NCBI GenBank assembly: GCA_003268905.1
Contig: QLTU01000013.1
Location: forward strand, 1 to 64,000
Reading direction: 5' to 3'
From: Acidovorax defluvii
GTDB lineage: Bacteria; Pseudomonadota; Gammaproteobacteria; Burkholderiales; Burkholderiaceae_C
DNA length: 64,000 nucleotides
Part shown: piece after piece, positions 36,139 to 43,932 of the stretch
How the letters are laid out: the number at the start of each line of letters is the position of its first letter
How positions within the stretch are numbered: the first letter of the stretch is position 1
The notes under the pieces: generated by a model
What the model was told of the DNA's origin: nothing
Seen by the model: only the letters and a program-made list of their open reading frames with translations
Database searches by the model: none
Made by a program: the position numbers and the translations under genes

Positions 36139-36602
36139 TGCGCCACCCCGCGCTCCTTGCGCACCACCAGCAGCTCCGCCAGCAGCCAGCGACGGCGCAC
36201 CGAGTACACCACCAGCCCCACCGACGCGGCAGCCAGCGCCAGCACCACGCCGGCAAAGGCGCCGCTGAACACGGCCAGGGCCTGCTGCCCGTTGCCCGCC
36301 GCCACGCTTTGCAGCGCGGGGCCCAGCGGGATCATCGTGGCGATCAGCCCCAGCATGGGCGAGAGGCGGCTGAGCAGGCGCACGGGCTCCACCTGGCGCA
36401 CCAGTTGCAGCTCCAACTCTTCCATCGACAGATGGGGCGCCGCACCCAGCGAGCGGTACTGTGGCTGGCGCCAGCGTTGCCAGGCCTCCATGAGCGTAGC
36501 GCCGCCCACCCACAGCGCGTAGACAAACGCCAGTCCCACCAGCACCAGCACGGGCCACAGCAACGACTGCGCAACCTGCGAAAAACCCGATTCGATGTTC
36601 AT
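36135..36602 (-). CDS. MotA/TolQ/ExbB proton channel family protein
   Basis: A 155-residue inner-membrane protein with three hydrophobic helices at about residues 13-34, 78-100 and 108-132. The motif LSRLSPMLGLIATMIPLGPAL matches the TolQ/ExbB signature around the proton path (Pro-x-x-Gly-Leu-x-x-T-M). It is shorter than ExbB. Together with DUF2149 it should form a proton-driven motor, here dedicated to the CobN-like protein. It overlaps btuD by ATGA. Confidence 0.85.
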   Translation of the reverse strand: MNIESGFSQVAQSLLWPVLVLVGLAFVYALWVGGATLMEAWQRWRQPQYRSLGAAPHLSMEELELQLVRQVEPVRLLSRLSPMLGLIATMIPLGPALQSVAAGNGQQALAVFSGAFAGVVLALAAASVGLVVYSVRRRWLLAELLVVRKERGVAQ

Positions 36603-37408
36603 GCGTCAATTTCCCTGGTCTTGTTGTGACGGTGTATCGATGGCAGCGCCATCCACATGCCATCGAGATGCCGCACATGGATGCGGTGGTCAAACACCTG
36701 CTCCAGCGCAGCGTGGGTGTCGGGCGCGTCGCAGGCGCCCTGGTGCAGCACGCGGCCTGCCGCCATCACCACCATGTTGTCGGCCTGCAGCGCGAGCGAC
36801 ACCTCGTGCAGCACGCTGACCACCGTGCCGCCCGCATCGACCAGCGCGCGCATGGTGTGCAGCCAATCGGTCTGATGGGGCGGGTCGAGGTTGGCCAGGG
36901 GCTCGTCCATCAGCAGCACCTGCGCCTGCACGGCCAGGGCGCGGGCCAGCAGCACGCGCTGGCGCTCACCGCCCGACAGCTGCGACAGCGGCCGGTGGCG
37001 CCAGTCCCAGGCCTGCGTGGTGCGCAGCGCCTGCTCCACAGCGGCATGGTCGGCCGCGCTGGGCGAGGCCAGCCAGGCCTGGTGCGGCAGGCGGCCCAGC
37101 ATGGCCACGTCGTAGCTGGAGAGGTCGTCGGCCGAGCCTTCGTTCTGCCCCAGCCAGGCGAATTGCCGGGCACGTTCGCGTGCGGGGATCTGCGCCAGTG
37201 GCCGCCCGAGCAACTGCACCTCGCCCTGCACCGAAGCGCCGGGTAACAGGCCCGCCAGCACCTTCAGCAGCGTGGACTTGCCGGCGCCATTGGGCCCGAC
37301 GATGCTGGTCCAGCGCCCTGCTGGCAGTTGCAGGTCAACGCCCTGCAATATCAAATGATTTCCGATGCTGGCGCTTATCTGGCAAGCGCTGATAGCTACT
37401 GAATTCAT
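36599..37408 (-). CDS. btuD: Vitamin B12 ABC transporter ATP-binding protein
   Basis: A 269-residue ABC ATPase of the FecE/BtuD group. Walker A is IVGPNGAGKSTLLKVL, the Q-loop region FAWLGQNE, the signature QLSGGERQRVLLARAL, Walker B VLLMDEPLANLD and the switch His in VVSVLHEVSLAL. It powers the BtuC permease. Its first codons fall inside copy F of the dispersed repeat, and it overlaps btuC by 4 bases. Confidence 0.9.
   Translation of the reverse strand: MNSVAISACQISASIGNHLILQGVDLQLPAGRWTSIVGPNGAGKSTLLKVLAGLLPGASVQGEVQLLGRPLAQIPARERARQFAWLGQNEGSADDLSSYDVAMLGRLPHQAWLASPSAADHAAVEQALRTTQAWDWRHRPLSQLSGGERQRVLLARALAVQAQVLLMDEPLANLDPPHQTDWLHTMRALVDAGGTVVSVLHEVSLALQADNMVVMAAGRVLHQGACDAPDTHAALEQVFDHRIHVRHLDGMWMALPSIHRHNKTREIDA
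37347..37408 (-). repeat. Dispersed repeat, copy F (5' end of btuD)
   Basis: On the minus strand this reads TAGCTATCAGCGCTTGCCAG, then ATAAGCGCCAGC, matching the hairpin part of the reference copy at 9819. It contains the btuD start codon region and supplies about its first 20 residues. Confidence 0.55.
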
Positions 37409-38430
37409 AGTGCACCACCTTGCGATGTGCGCCGGTGCATGAGCCACAGCAGGTAGGTACCGCCCAGGGCCGCCGTGAGCACGCCCACCGGCAGCTCCTG
37501 CGGCGCCAGCAGCCAGCGCGCCAGGATGTCGGCCGCGAGCAGCAACACCGCGCCCATCAGGCTGGAGAGCACGATGTGCCGCTCGTGCGTCACGCGCACG
37601 ATGGACCGCACCAGGTGCGGCGCCGCCAGCCCCACAAAAGCAATCAACCCGGTCTGCGCCACGGCCGTGCCCGTGGCCAGCGCCATGGCCGCCACCAGCC
37701 CGGCGCGCATGGGCGCGAGCGGCAGGCCCAGACTCGCGGCCGTGGCCTCGCCCAACGTCAGGCCGTCGAGCGCGCGGGCCAGCATCCATGCCACCACCGA
37801 GCACACAACAAAGGCCCCCACCATCAGCACGCAGGCCATCCAGCCGACAAAAGCCGTGCTGCCCAGCGTGAAGGCCTGCATGGCCTGCAGGATGTCGGGC
37901 GAGGCCAGCTCCACCAGGTCGCGCAGGGCGCTCAGCACCACACCCACGATCACGCCCGCCAGCAGCAGGCGCAGCGTGTGTTGCACGCCTTTAGCCAGCA
38001 GCAGCGTAAGAACCACGGCGCCCGCCGCGCCCAGAAACGCCATGCCCGTGATGCCGATGCGTGCCAGCCACTGCGCCGCCACCGGCGACACACCAAACAG
38101 CGCCATGGCCACGGCCCCGCCCAGCGCTGCGCCCGAGGCGCTGCCCAGCAGGTACGGGTCGGCCAGCGGGTTGCGAAACAACCCCTGCGCCACCGCGCCC
38201 GACAGGCCCAGCAGCGCGCCCGCCAGCCAGGCGCCCAGTGTGCGCGGCAAGCGGATGTCCCACACGATCTGCCAGGCCACCGGGTCGCCGTGCATGCGCA
38301 GCACGCTGTCGAAACCCGTGCTGCCCACGCTGGCGCCACACACGGCCAGCACAGCGCTGGCCAGCAACAGCCAGGCACCACACCAGGCGGCTCGGCGGCT
38401 TTGGTGGTGATGATCTATGGCCGTGGTCAT
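37405..38430 (-). CDS. btuC: Vitamin B12 ABC transporter permease (FecCD family)
   Basis: A 341-residue inner-membrane protein with about ten helices. FecCD motifs include IRLPRTLGAWLAGALLGLSGA, FRNPLADPYLLGSASGAALG and GLAAPHLVRSIVRVTHERHI, the last forming the coupling region for BtuD. It carries corrinoid across the cytoplasmic membrane. The start abuts the btuF stop codon with no gap. Confidence 0.92.
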   Translation of the reverse strand: MTTAIDHHHQSRRAAWCGAWLLLASAVLAVCGASVGSTGFDSVLRMHGDPVAWQIVWDIRLPRTLGAWLAGALLGLSGAVAQGLFRNPLADPYLLGSASGAALGGAVAMALFGVSPVAAQWLARIGITGMAFLGAAGAVVLTLLLAKGVQHTLRLLLAGVIVGVVLSALRDLVELASPDILQAMQAFTLGSTAFVGWMACVLMVGAFVVCSVVAWMLARALDGLTLGEATAASLGLPLAPMRAGLVAAMALATGTAVAQTGLIAFVGLAAPHLVRSIVRVTHERHIVLSSLMGAVLLLAADILARWLLAPQELPVGVLTAALGGTYLLWLMHRRTSQGGAL

Positions 38431-39465
38431 TCAGTTCACCGCGACGCTGGCACTGCTGTCAGCCGACGCAACTGGCGCGGCCCAACTCAGTGCACCCGTG
38501 GAACTGGCTTTGCCAGGCCACTGGGTGCGTCCCCCCGAGGGGGAAGGCGCCGCAGGCGACTCAGGGGGAGCTTTCTCCGCCAGGCAGCGCGCCATGATGC
38601 GGGCGGCCTCGGCCATGCGCGGGCCGGGGCGTACCACCACGTCGGAATCGCCGGGGCCAAACACGCACAGCCGGTTCTCACGGATGGCGCGCATGCTGGC
38701 CCAGCCCGGGTACGGCACCATGGCCTGCATGCTGCGGTTGCCGATCATGATGATGTCGGGGTTGGCGCGCACCACAAACTCGGGGTTCAGACGGGGAAAA
38801 GGCCCGAGCGATGCGGGCACCACATTGCGCACCCCCAGCCGTGCCAGGGACTCGCCGATGAACGACGATTCGCCCGCCGCATAGGGCCCGCGGCTCACCT
38901 CGAAGTACACGCGCGCATTTTTGGCCTTGGGTGGCAGCGACTGCGCCGCCGCCTGCACACCCGCATCGATCACGCGCCAGAGGCGGTCGGAGCCCTGCGC
39001 GCGGGGCACGCCCAGTAAATCGCTCACAACGCCCAGCACGCGGCGCACGTCGGCATGCGTCTTGGGCTCCAGCGCCACGACGGTGAGACCCAACGCCTCC
39101 AGCCGGTCGCTGGCGCGTGAGCTGACGGACAACAGCACCACATCGGGCTTGAGGGCCACGATGGCCTCAATGCTCGGGTCCAGCCCGCCGCCTACTTTAG
39201 GCAGCTTGCCCACCACCGCGTCGGGCCAGTTGGAATAGCGGTCCACCCCAACGAGACGGTGGCACTGCTCCAATTCACACACGCTTTCAGTCAGCGAGGG
39301 CAACAGGCTCACGATGCGCTGGGGCGAACGCGGCAGCGCCACCGCGCGGCCCCGGTCATCCGTGATTTGCACCGGCTGCGCCTGCGCCAGCCCGGCCATG
39401 AGCAAGCCCAGAGCAATAAGGATCGCAATCACCCACAGGATGCGGCGCACGGGGGTCGGTTTCAT
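38431..39465 (-). CDS. btuF: Cobalamin/corrinoid periplasmic binding protein
   Basis: A 344-residue binding protein of the BtuF/FepB class-III type. The signal peptide (WVIAILIALGLLMAGLAQAQ) is followed by VQITDDRGRAVALPRSPQRIVSLLPSLTE. Binding-lobe motifs are VDRYSNWP, LKPDVVLLS and NPDIIMIGN. The last roughly 45 residues (PPESPAAPSPSGGRTQW onward) are low-complexity and derive from a GC-rich repeat at 38515-38575, so the native end was probably near residue 300. It overlaps cobU by ATGA. Confidence 0.9.
   Translation of the reverse strand: MKPTPVRRILWVIAILIALGLLMAGLAQAQPVQITDDRGRAVALPRSPQRIVSLLPSLTESVCELEQCHRLVGVDRYSNWPDAVVGKLPKVGGGLDPSIEAIVALKPDVVLLSVSSRASDRLEALGLTVVALEPKTHADVRRVLGVVSDLLGVPRAQGSDRLWRVIDAGVQAAAQSLPPKAKNARVYFEVSRGPYAAGESSFIGESLARLGVRNVVPASLGPFPRLNPEFVVRANPDIIMIGNRSMQAMVPYPGWASMRAIRENRLCVFGPGDSDVVVRPGPRMAEAARIMARCLAEKAPPESPAAPSPSGGRTQWPGKASSTGALSWAAPVASADSSASVAVN
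38515..38575. repeat. GC-rich palindromic repeat forming the btuF tail
   Basis: The block CACTGGGTGCGTCCCCCCGA, then GGGGGAAGGCGCCGCAGGCG and ACTCAGGGGG, has a C-run/G-run palindrome at its centre. I recall similar blocks between genes of Acidovorax and Comamonas. Here it is read through as the end of btuF. Confidence 0.5.
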
Positions 39466-40067
39466 GAACAGGTTTCTTTCAAAGTCAACGGCAGCCCCGC
39501 TGCCATGAGGGTGACGCGGGGGCACACCTGGGCCACCTGCTGGTTCAGGGTGCCCAGGGCATCGACAAAGGCGCGCACCTCTCGCCCAAGCGGGATGACC
39601 CCCAGGCCGATTTCGTTGCCCACCAGAACCACGGGGCCTGGGGATTGCCGAACTGCTTCCAAAAACATAGCAGCTTGCGCTTTCCAGTCAAGCGCAAGAG
39701 CCTGTTTTTGCTCGAAATTCATGCCTTCGGCACCCACAGGCATCGTCCAGTGGGTGAGCCACAGCGTAAGGCAGTCCACCACCACCAGGGTGTGCGCCGT
39801 GCTCAGGCGCGCCACGGCAGCAGCCACATCGCGCGGCTCTTCCACGGTTTGCAGGCCGGGCACACGCAGGGCACGGTCGCGCTGGTGGCGGGCGATGCGC
39901 TCGCGCATTTCGTCGTCCCATGCTTCCCCCGTGGCGATGAGCACGGCGCGGTGCTCGCCCGATTGCGCCAGCCAGTCGCGCGCCAGCAGCTCGGCGCGGC
40001 GCGACTTGCCGCTTTTCTGGCCACCCAGGATGAGTTCGGTGGTGATGGCTGCGTGCGGCATGGTCAT
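39462..40067 (-). CDS. cobU: Adenosylcobinamide kinase/adenosylcobinamide-phosphate guanylyltransferase
   Basis: A 201-residue bifunctional enzyme that phosphorylates adenosylcobinamide and transfers GMP to it. The P-loop is LILGGQKSGKSRRAELLA. Other motifs are RIARHQRDRA, VVDCLTLWLTHW and VLVGNEIGLGVIPLGREVR. A copy of the dispersed repeat (39657-39718) is in frame within the gene, encoding part of QKQALALDWKAQAAMFLEA. The start overlaps cobB by ATGA; an ATG two codons later is also possible. Confidence 0.93.
   Translation of the reverse strand: MTMPHAAITTELILGGQKSGKSRRAELLARDWLAQSGEHRAVLIATGEAWDDEMRERIARHQRDRALRVPGLQTVEEPRDVAAAVARLSTAHTLVVVDCLTLWLTHWTMPVGAEGMNFEQKQALALDWKAQAAMFLEAVRQSPGPVVLVGNEIGLGVIPLGREVRAFVDALGTLNQQVAQVCPRVTLMAAGLPLTLKETCS
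39657..39718 (+). repeat. Dispersed repeat, copy C (inside cobU)
   Basis: AACATAGCAGCTTGCGCTTT, a spacer, and TCAAGCGCAAGAGCCTGTTT then TTGCTCGAAAT align with the family at 9819 and 62941. It is in frame with cobU and encodes a helix between conserved motifs. Confidence 0.6.
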
Positions 40068-41443
40068 AGGGGCACTCCGCCCATCAGGTGGGCCACAGCC
40101 TCGGGGCTGGAAGGAAACCACGCGTGAAAGTAGCTGGCGTGGATGCTGCCCTGCTGGTACAGCGCCTCGCCAGCATCCGGCACGGGCACTTCACCCGGCC
40201 GGGCCGTGCGGGCCACCACGGTGGCGCTGCTGTCGCAGGTCGAATAATGAAACGTGTGGCCACGCAGGGTATGCCCCGCCACGGCCAGTTGCTGCGGCCC
40301 CAGCGCTGCCAGGCGCTTTTGCATGGTCACCTGGCCGGGCAGCAGCCCCCACAGTGGGGCGGTGCTGCCATCGGCCAGAGCAATGGATTCCATCAGCGCC
40401 ATCATGCCGCCGCACTCGGCCCAGAGCGGCTTGCCTGCGCCCACATGTGCACGCAGGCTGGCCTGCATGCCGGTGTTGGCGGCAATCTGCGCGGTGTGCA
40501 GTTCGGGGTAGCCACCGGGCAGCCACACGGCGTCGCACTGGGGCAGCGCCGCGTCGTGCAGGGGCGAAAAAAACACCACGCGCGCGCCCATCTGCGTGAG
40601 GCACTGCACATTGGCGGCGTAGATGAAGCAGAACGCGGCATCGCGCCCCACCGCCACCGTGCGGCCGGCCAGCAGGGGTGGCACGGGCGCGGCCTGTACT
40701 GGTGCCGGAAAGTCCACCGACCAGCGCCGCAGATCATCCAACGTCATCTGACCCAGGGGCGTGGCAGCCAGTGCGTCGGCGGCGGCGTCCAGCCGCTCCA
40801 GGCTGTCGGCCAGTTCGTGCGCGGCCACCAGGCCCAAGTGGCGTTCGGGCAGCAGCGCCGCACCGGCCTTGCCCACACCAGGGGCGGCGCCAGGCTGCAC
40901 ACGCATCAGCGCCCCCATCCAGTCGTCGGCATCGTTCAGGCCACCCTGCAGCATGTCGGCATGGCGTGCGCTGCCCACACGGTTGGCCAGCACCCCGGCC
41001 CACGGCAAACCCTGGCGGTAGTGGCGCAGGCCAAATGCCAGCGCACCAAACGTGCCGGCCATGGCCGAGGCATCCACCACCGCCAGCACCCGCACACCGA
41101 AGTGCTGGGCCAGATCGGCGGCGCTGGGGTCGCCATCGAACAGGCCCATGACGCCTTCGATGAGGATGAGGTCGGCTTCCTGCGCCGCCGCATGCAGGCG
41201 CTGGGCGCAATCGGTCTGGCCGGTCATCCACAGGTCCAGCTGGTGCACCGGCGCACCGCTGGCGAGTTGGTGCCAGTGCGGGTCCAGGAAATCGGGCCCG
41301 CATTTGAAGACCCGCACGCGGCGACCCTGGCGCGCATGCAGGCGTGCCAGGGCCGCCGTCACCGTGGTCTTGCCCTGGCCAGAGGCCGGGGCCGCAATCA
41401 GCAGCGCGGGGCTGCGTGCAGCGGCGGTGGTCGGCAGGGTCAC
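40064..41443 (-). CDS. cobB: Cobyrinate a,c-diamide synthase
   Basis: A 459-residue glutamine-dependent amidotransferase that amidates the a and c carboxylates of cobyrinate. The N-terminal ATP-binding domain has LIAAPASGQGKTTVTAALAR, FKCGPDFLDPHWH and LIEGVMGLFDG. The C-terminal glutaminase domain has VWLPGGYPELH and the Cys in PLWAECGGMMALM. The GTG at 41443 overlaps the btuB stop as GTGA and is preferred; a GTG four codons earlier is possible. Confidence 0.94.
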   Translation of the reverse strand: MTLPTTAAARSPALLIAAPASGQGKTTVTAALARLHARQGRRVRVFKCGPDFLDPHWHQLASGAPVHQLDLWMTGQTDCAQRLHAAAQEADLILIEGVMGLFDGDPSAADLAQHFGVRVLAVVDASAMAGTFGALAFGLRHYRQGLPWAGVLANRVGSARHADMLQGGLNDADDWMGALMRVQPGAAPGVGKAGAALLPERHLGLVAAHELADSLERLDAAADALAATPLGQMTLDDLRRWSVDFPAPVQAAPVPPLLAGRTVAVGRDAAFCFIYAANVQCLTQMGARVVFFSPLHDAALPQCDAVWLPGGYPELHTAQIAANTGMQASLRAHVGAGKPLWAECGGMMALMESIALADGSTAPLWGLLPGQVTMQKRLAALGPQQLAVAGHTLRGHTFHYSTCDSSATVVARTARPGEVPVPDAGEALYQQGSIHASYFHAWFPSSPEAVAHLMGGVPL

Positions 41444-43209
41444 TGCGGCGCCCACTTCACGCCGACATACAGCGTGCGGCCCGGCGTGGCATAGCCGTTG
41501 GCCAGGGTGTAATTCTTGTCGGCCAGGTTGTCCAGGCGCGCCAAGATCTGGTAGTCACGCGCCAGGCGGGTGCTGGCGTAGAGATTGAGCAAGGTGTAGC
41601 CGCCCAGGCGGGTCTTGTTGGTCACGTAGTCATAGCGCTGGCCCGAGACCTGCGCCTCGCCGCCCAGCGTCCAGCCCGCCACGCGCGTATCAGCCCCGAA
41701 ACTGGCGTGCTGGCGCGCGCGACGCGCCAGCAGCTTGCCGCTGTCGAGGTTCTTGGGGTTCTGCAAATCCAGCGAACCACGCAGCTGCACCTGGGCGACA
41801 CGGGTACTGCCCGCCAGCGTAAGGCCCTCGTAGCGCGCCTTGCCCACGTTGGCATAGCAGCCCGGGAAGGGGCCCGTGCCACCCGGGCAGGGGCCCGCGC
41901 CGTTAACCCAGTCTATGAGGTTGCTGACGTTGTTACGGTACGCCGTGGCCGAGAAGCTGCTTGCGTCCCGGGCCCATTTCACGCCCAGCTCGACGTTGCG
42001 GCTGGTTTCGGGCTGCAGCGTGGCATCGCCATACATGCTGAAACGCTGGTACAGCGTGGGGGCTCGAAAGGCCGTGCCGGCCGAGGCCGTGGCACGCCAG
42101 TTCGGCGCAAAGGCGTAGCCATAGGTCGCGCTGCCGGTGCTCTTGCCACCAAACTCGCTGTCGGAGTCGTGGCGCACATTGAGCTGCAGCGTGTGGCGCC
42201 CCGCGTTGAAGCCATAGCCCAGTGCCAGGGCATCCTGCGAGCGGCTGCTGTCGATGGGACTGTTTTGCAAATCGTCTTCGCGGCGCTCCAGGGCGGCACT
42301 GAAGCGGTGGGCACCCCAGCGGAAATCGTTCTGCCAGAGGTAGCCGCGCAGCTGGGTCTCGGTGAGGTAAAGCGATGGCGTGGTCTCGTAGCGGTTGACC
42401 GAATCGGTAATCGACACGCGCGTGCTGTACACGTCCGACCATTGCGCCGCCCAGCTGAGGCCTGCCGTACGCAGGCGGTTCAGGCTGCGGTCATCCACGG
42501 GCCTGGACACGCTGTAAGAGGTATTGTCGTAGCCCGCATTCATTCGGCTGGCCAGCAGCGTCGCGTCCAGACGGTGCCGGGCATTGATGCGAAATCCCAG
42601 CCGGGCGTTACCCGAGGTGCTTTGGTAGCCGTCGCGGTCAGGGTTGTGTGAGCCGCTGACCTTGGCATCAAACCCGTCGCTGATTTCGCGCGCAATGCCC
42701 AGCGAATAATCGAACGCGCCATCCTGCCCGGCCGCGCCGCTGACCCCGGCCTCGATTTTGCGGGTGCCCTGGCTGCCAATGCCCACGCCCACATAGGGCC
42801 TTGCAGGGCCTTCGCCCCGACGGGTGAATAGCTGGATCACGCCACCAATGGCGTCCGATCCATAGACCGCAGCGGCCGGACCGCGCAACACCTCGATGCG
42901 ATCGATCTGCGACAGCGGAATCTGCTCCCACTGCGCACCACCGGTGGACTGCGAGTCAATGCGGACACCGTCGATATAGACCGCCGTGAAGCGCGATTCG
43001 GCGCCGCGCAGAAAAACTCTGCTGGCATTGCCCACGCCGCCGTTGCGCGAAATCTCGATGCCCGGAAGGCGTGCCAGCACATCGGCCAGGCCCGTGGCAC
43101 CGCTGCTCTCGATGGTCTCGCGGTCCACGATGGACACGTCGGCCACCAGATCGGCCAGGGGCTGCTCGGTGCGCGTGGCGGTCACCACGGTGTCTTGCAG
43201 TGACGGCAT
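41440..43209 (-). CDS. btuB: TonB-dependent vitamin B12 receptor, separated from its signal peptide by a stop codon
   Basis: A 589-residue outer-membrane receptor. The TonB box region is DTVVTATRTEQPL, the plug domain has VLARLPGIEISRNGG, RVFLRGAESRFTAVYIDG and IEVLRGPAAAVYGSDAIGGVI, and the beta barrel ends in LYVGVKWAPQ. Read from its first ATG it has no signal peptide. The signal peptide is encoded upstream in the same frame (ATG at 43356) but a TAA at 43219-43221 lies between. The gene is therefore either inactive, or the base is an error or a CAA-to-TAA mutation. It heads the long B12 operon behind a riboswitch. Confidence 0.88.
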   Translation of the reverse strand: MPSLQDTVVTATRTEQPLADLVADVSIVDRETIESSGATGLADVLARLPGIEISRNGGVGNASRVFLRGAESRFTAVYIDGVRIDSQSTGGAQWEQIPLSQIDRIEVLRGPAAAVYGSDAIGGVIQLFTRRGEGPARPYVGVGIGSQGTRKIEAGVSGAAGQDGAFDYSLGIAREISDGFDAKVSGSHNPDRDGYQSTSGNARLGFRINARHRLDATLLASRMNAGYDNTSYSVSRPVDDRSLNRLRTAGLSWAAQWSDVYSTRVSITDSVNRYETTPSLYLTETQLRGYLWQNDFRWGAHRFSAALERREDDLQNSPIDSSRSQDALALGYGFNAGRHTLQLNVRHDSDSEFGGKSTGSATYGYAFAPNWRATASAGTAFRAPTLYQRFSMYGDATLQPETSRNVELGVKWARDASSFSATAYRNNVSNLIDWVNGAGPCPGGTGPFPGCYANVGKARYEGLTLAGSTRVAQVQLRGSLDLQNPKNLDSGKLLARRARQHASFGADTRVAGWTLGGEAQVSGQRYDYVTNKTRLGGYTLLNLYASTRLARDYQILARLDNLADKNYTLANGYATPGRTLYVGVKWAPQ

Positions 43210-43218
43210 GCGTGCGTT

Positions 43219-43356
43219 TTACGCCAGCAGCACGGGCGCTGCCCATGGCTGCGCTTGCGCCACCACCTGGGCAGACACCAGCGACAGGACAGCCAGCACG
43301 CAGGGGCGCAGGCACAGCGGCGCCATACGGCGCGCACGAGGGGTACGGATTTTCAT
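43219..43356 (-). other. Orphan signal peptide of btuB
   Basis: Forty-five codons starting MKIRTPRARRMAPLCLRPCV and continuing LAVLSLVSAQVVAQAQPWA form a classic signal peptide with an AQA cleavage region, then end in TAA. The frame is the same as btuB, and four codons after the stop comes the ATG at 43209. This is the missing export signal of the receptor. Confidence 0.75.
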
Positions 43357-43450
43357 AGGAATCATCATCAACAAACAACCCGAGCCGGCTTCCCCGCCAG
43401 CATGTGGGTGACAAGGCTTCGTTTGCCCTGAAAGGCGCGCGAAACCACCG

Positions 43451-43626
43451 TGTTGGCCGGTATCCGGGCTGGCGGAGCACCCTCCAATGCCTTCCCAGGC
43501 GCTTGTTCAAGGCACCCAGTGGCGTGTGAATGGAGAGGGAATCGGATGATTCGTCCGCTGACCGTTGCGGGGGCAGCGCAGGCTGGGCCCACCATGTTTG
43601 GCGGAACCTCCCTGCTTCCCGTTGAA
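43451..43626 (-). promoter_or_regulatory. Cobalamin riboswitch upstream of the btuB operon
   Basis: On the minus strand the element reads GGGAAGCAGGGAGG, then GCTGCCCCCGCAACGGTCAG, the B12 box CGCCACTGGG, CTGGGAAGGC and GCCAGCCCGGATACCGGCC. All conserved parts of the adenosylcobalamin aptamer are present in order. It should control the 13-gene operon from btuB to cobC. Confidence 0.94.
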
Positions 43627-43710
43627 CTGCGGTATGTGAACCACACCGCGAGCACCAACGGCGCGATTTTAAGGGCATTCCAGGTGCACCCCTCTACAAT
43701 CGCCGGCAGT

Positions 43711-43932
43711 ATGGACGCTCCTTCCACCACCGACCAGATCGCCGAACGCGTTGAGCGGCTGCTCTTGCGCCACGCGGAACTCCAGCGCACCAACGCCCTG
43801 CTGGCAAGCCAGGTGGCTAGCCTCACGCAAGAGCGCGACTCCCTCAGATCACGCTTGAGCGCCGCCCGCGCCCGGGTGGATGCCCTGCTGGAACGCCTGC
43901 CCACCGCCCCCTCCCCCAAGGACGCCGAATGA
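43711..43932 (+). CDS. Small coiled-coil protein upstream of zapA (TIGR02449-like)
   Basis: A 73-residue protein that is almost entirely coiled coil (VERLLLRHAELQRTNALLAS and LTQERDSLRSRLSAARARVD). This matches the small family (TIGR02449) usually encoded just before zapA; it also looks like the cell-division coiled-coil ZapB. The stop overlaps the zapA start by ATGA, so the two are co-translated. A division role is inferred from the neighbour. Confidence 0.78.
   Translation: MDAPSTTDQIAERVERLLLRHAELQRTNALLASQVASLTQERDSLRSRLSAARARVDALLERLPTAPSPKDAE

Noticed and set aside
43207-43356. Stop-codon recoding or selenocysteine to explain the btuB and GGDEF/EAL in-frame stops.
   Set aside because: The codons are TAA and TAG, not TGA, no recoding element is visible, and a one-base nonsense change or error is simpler.
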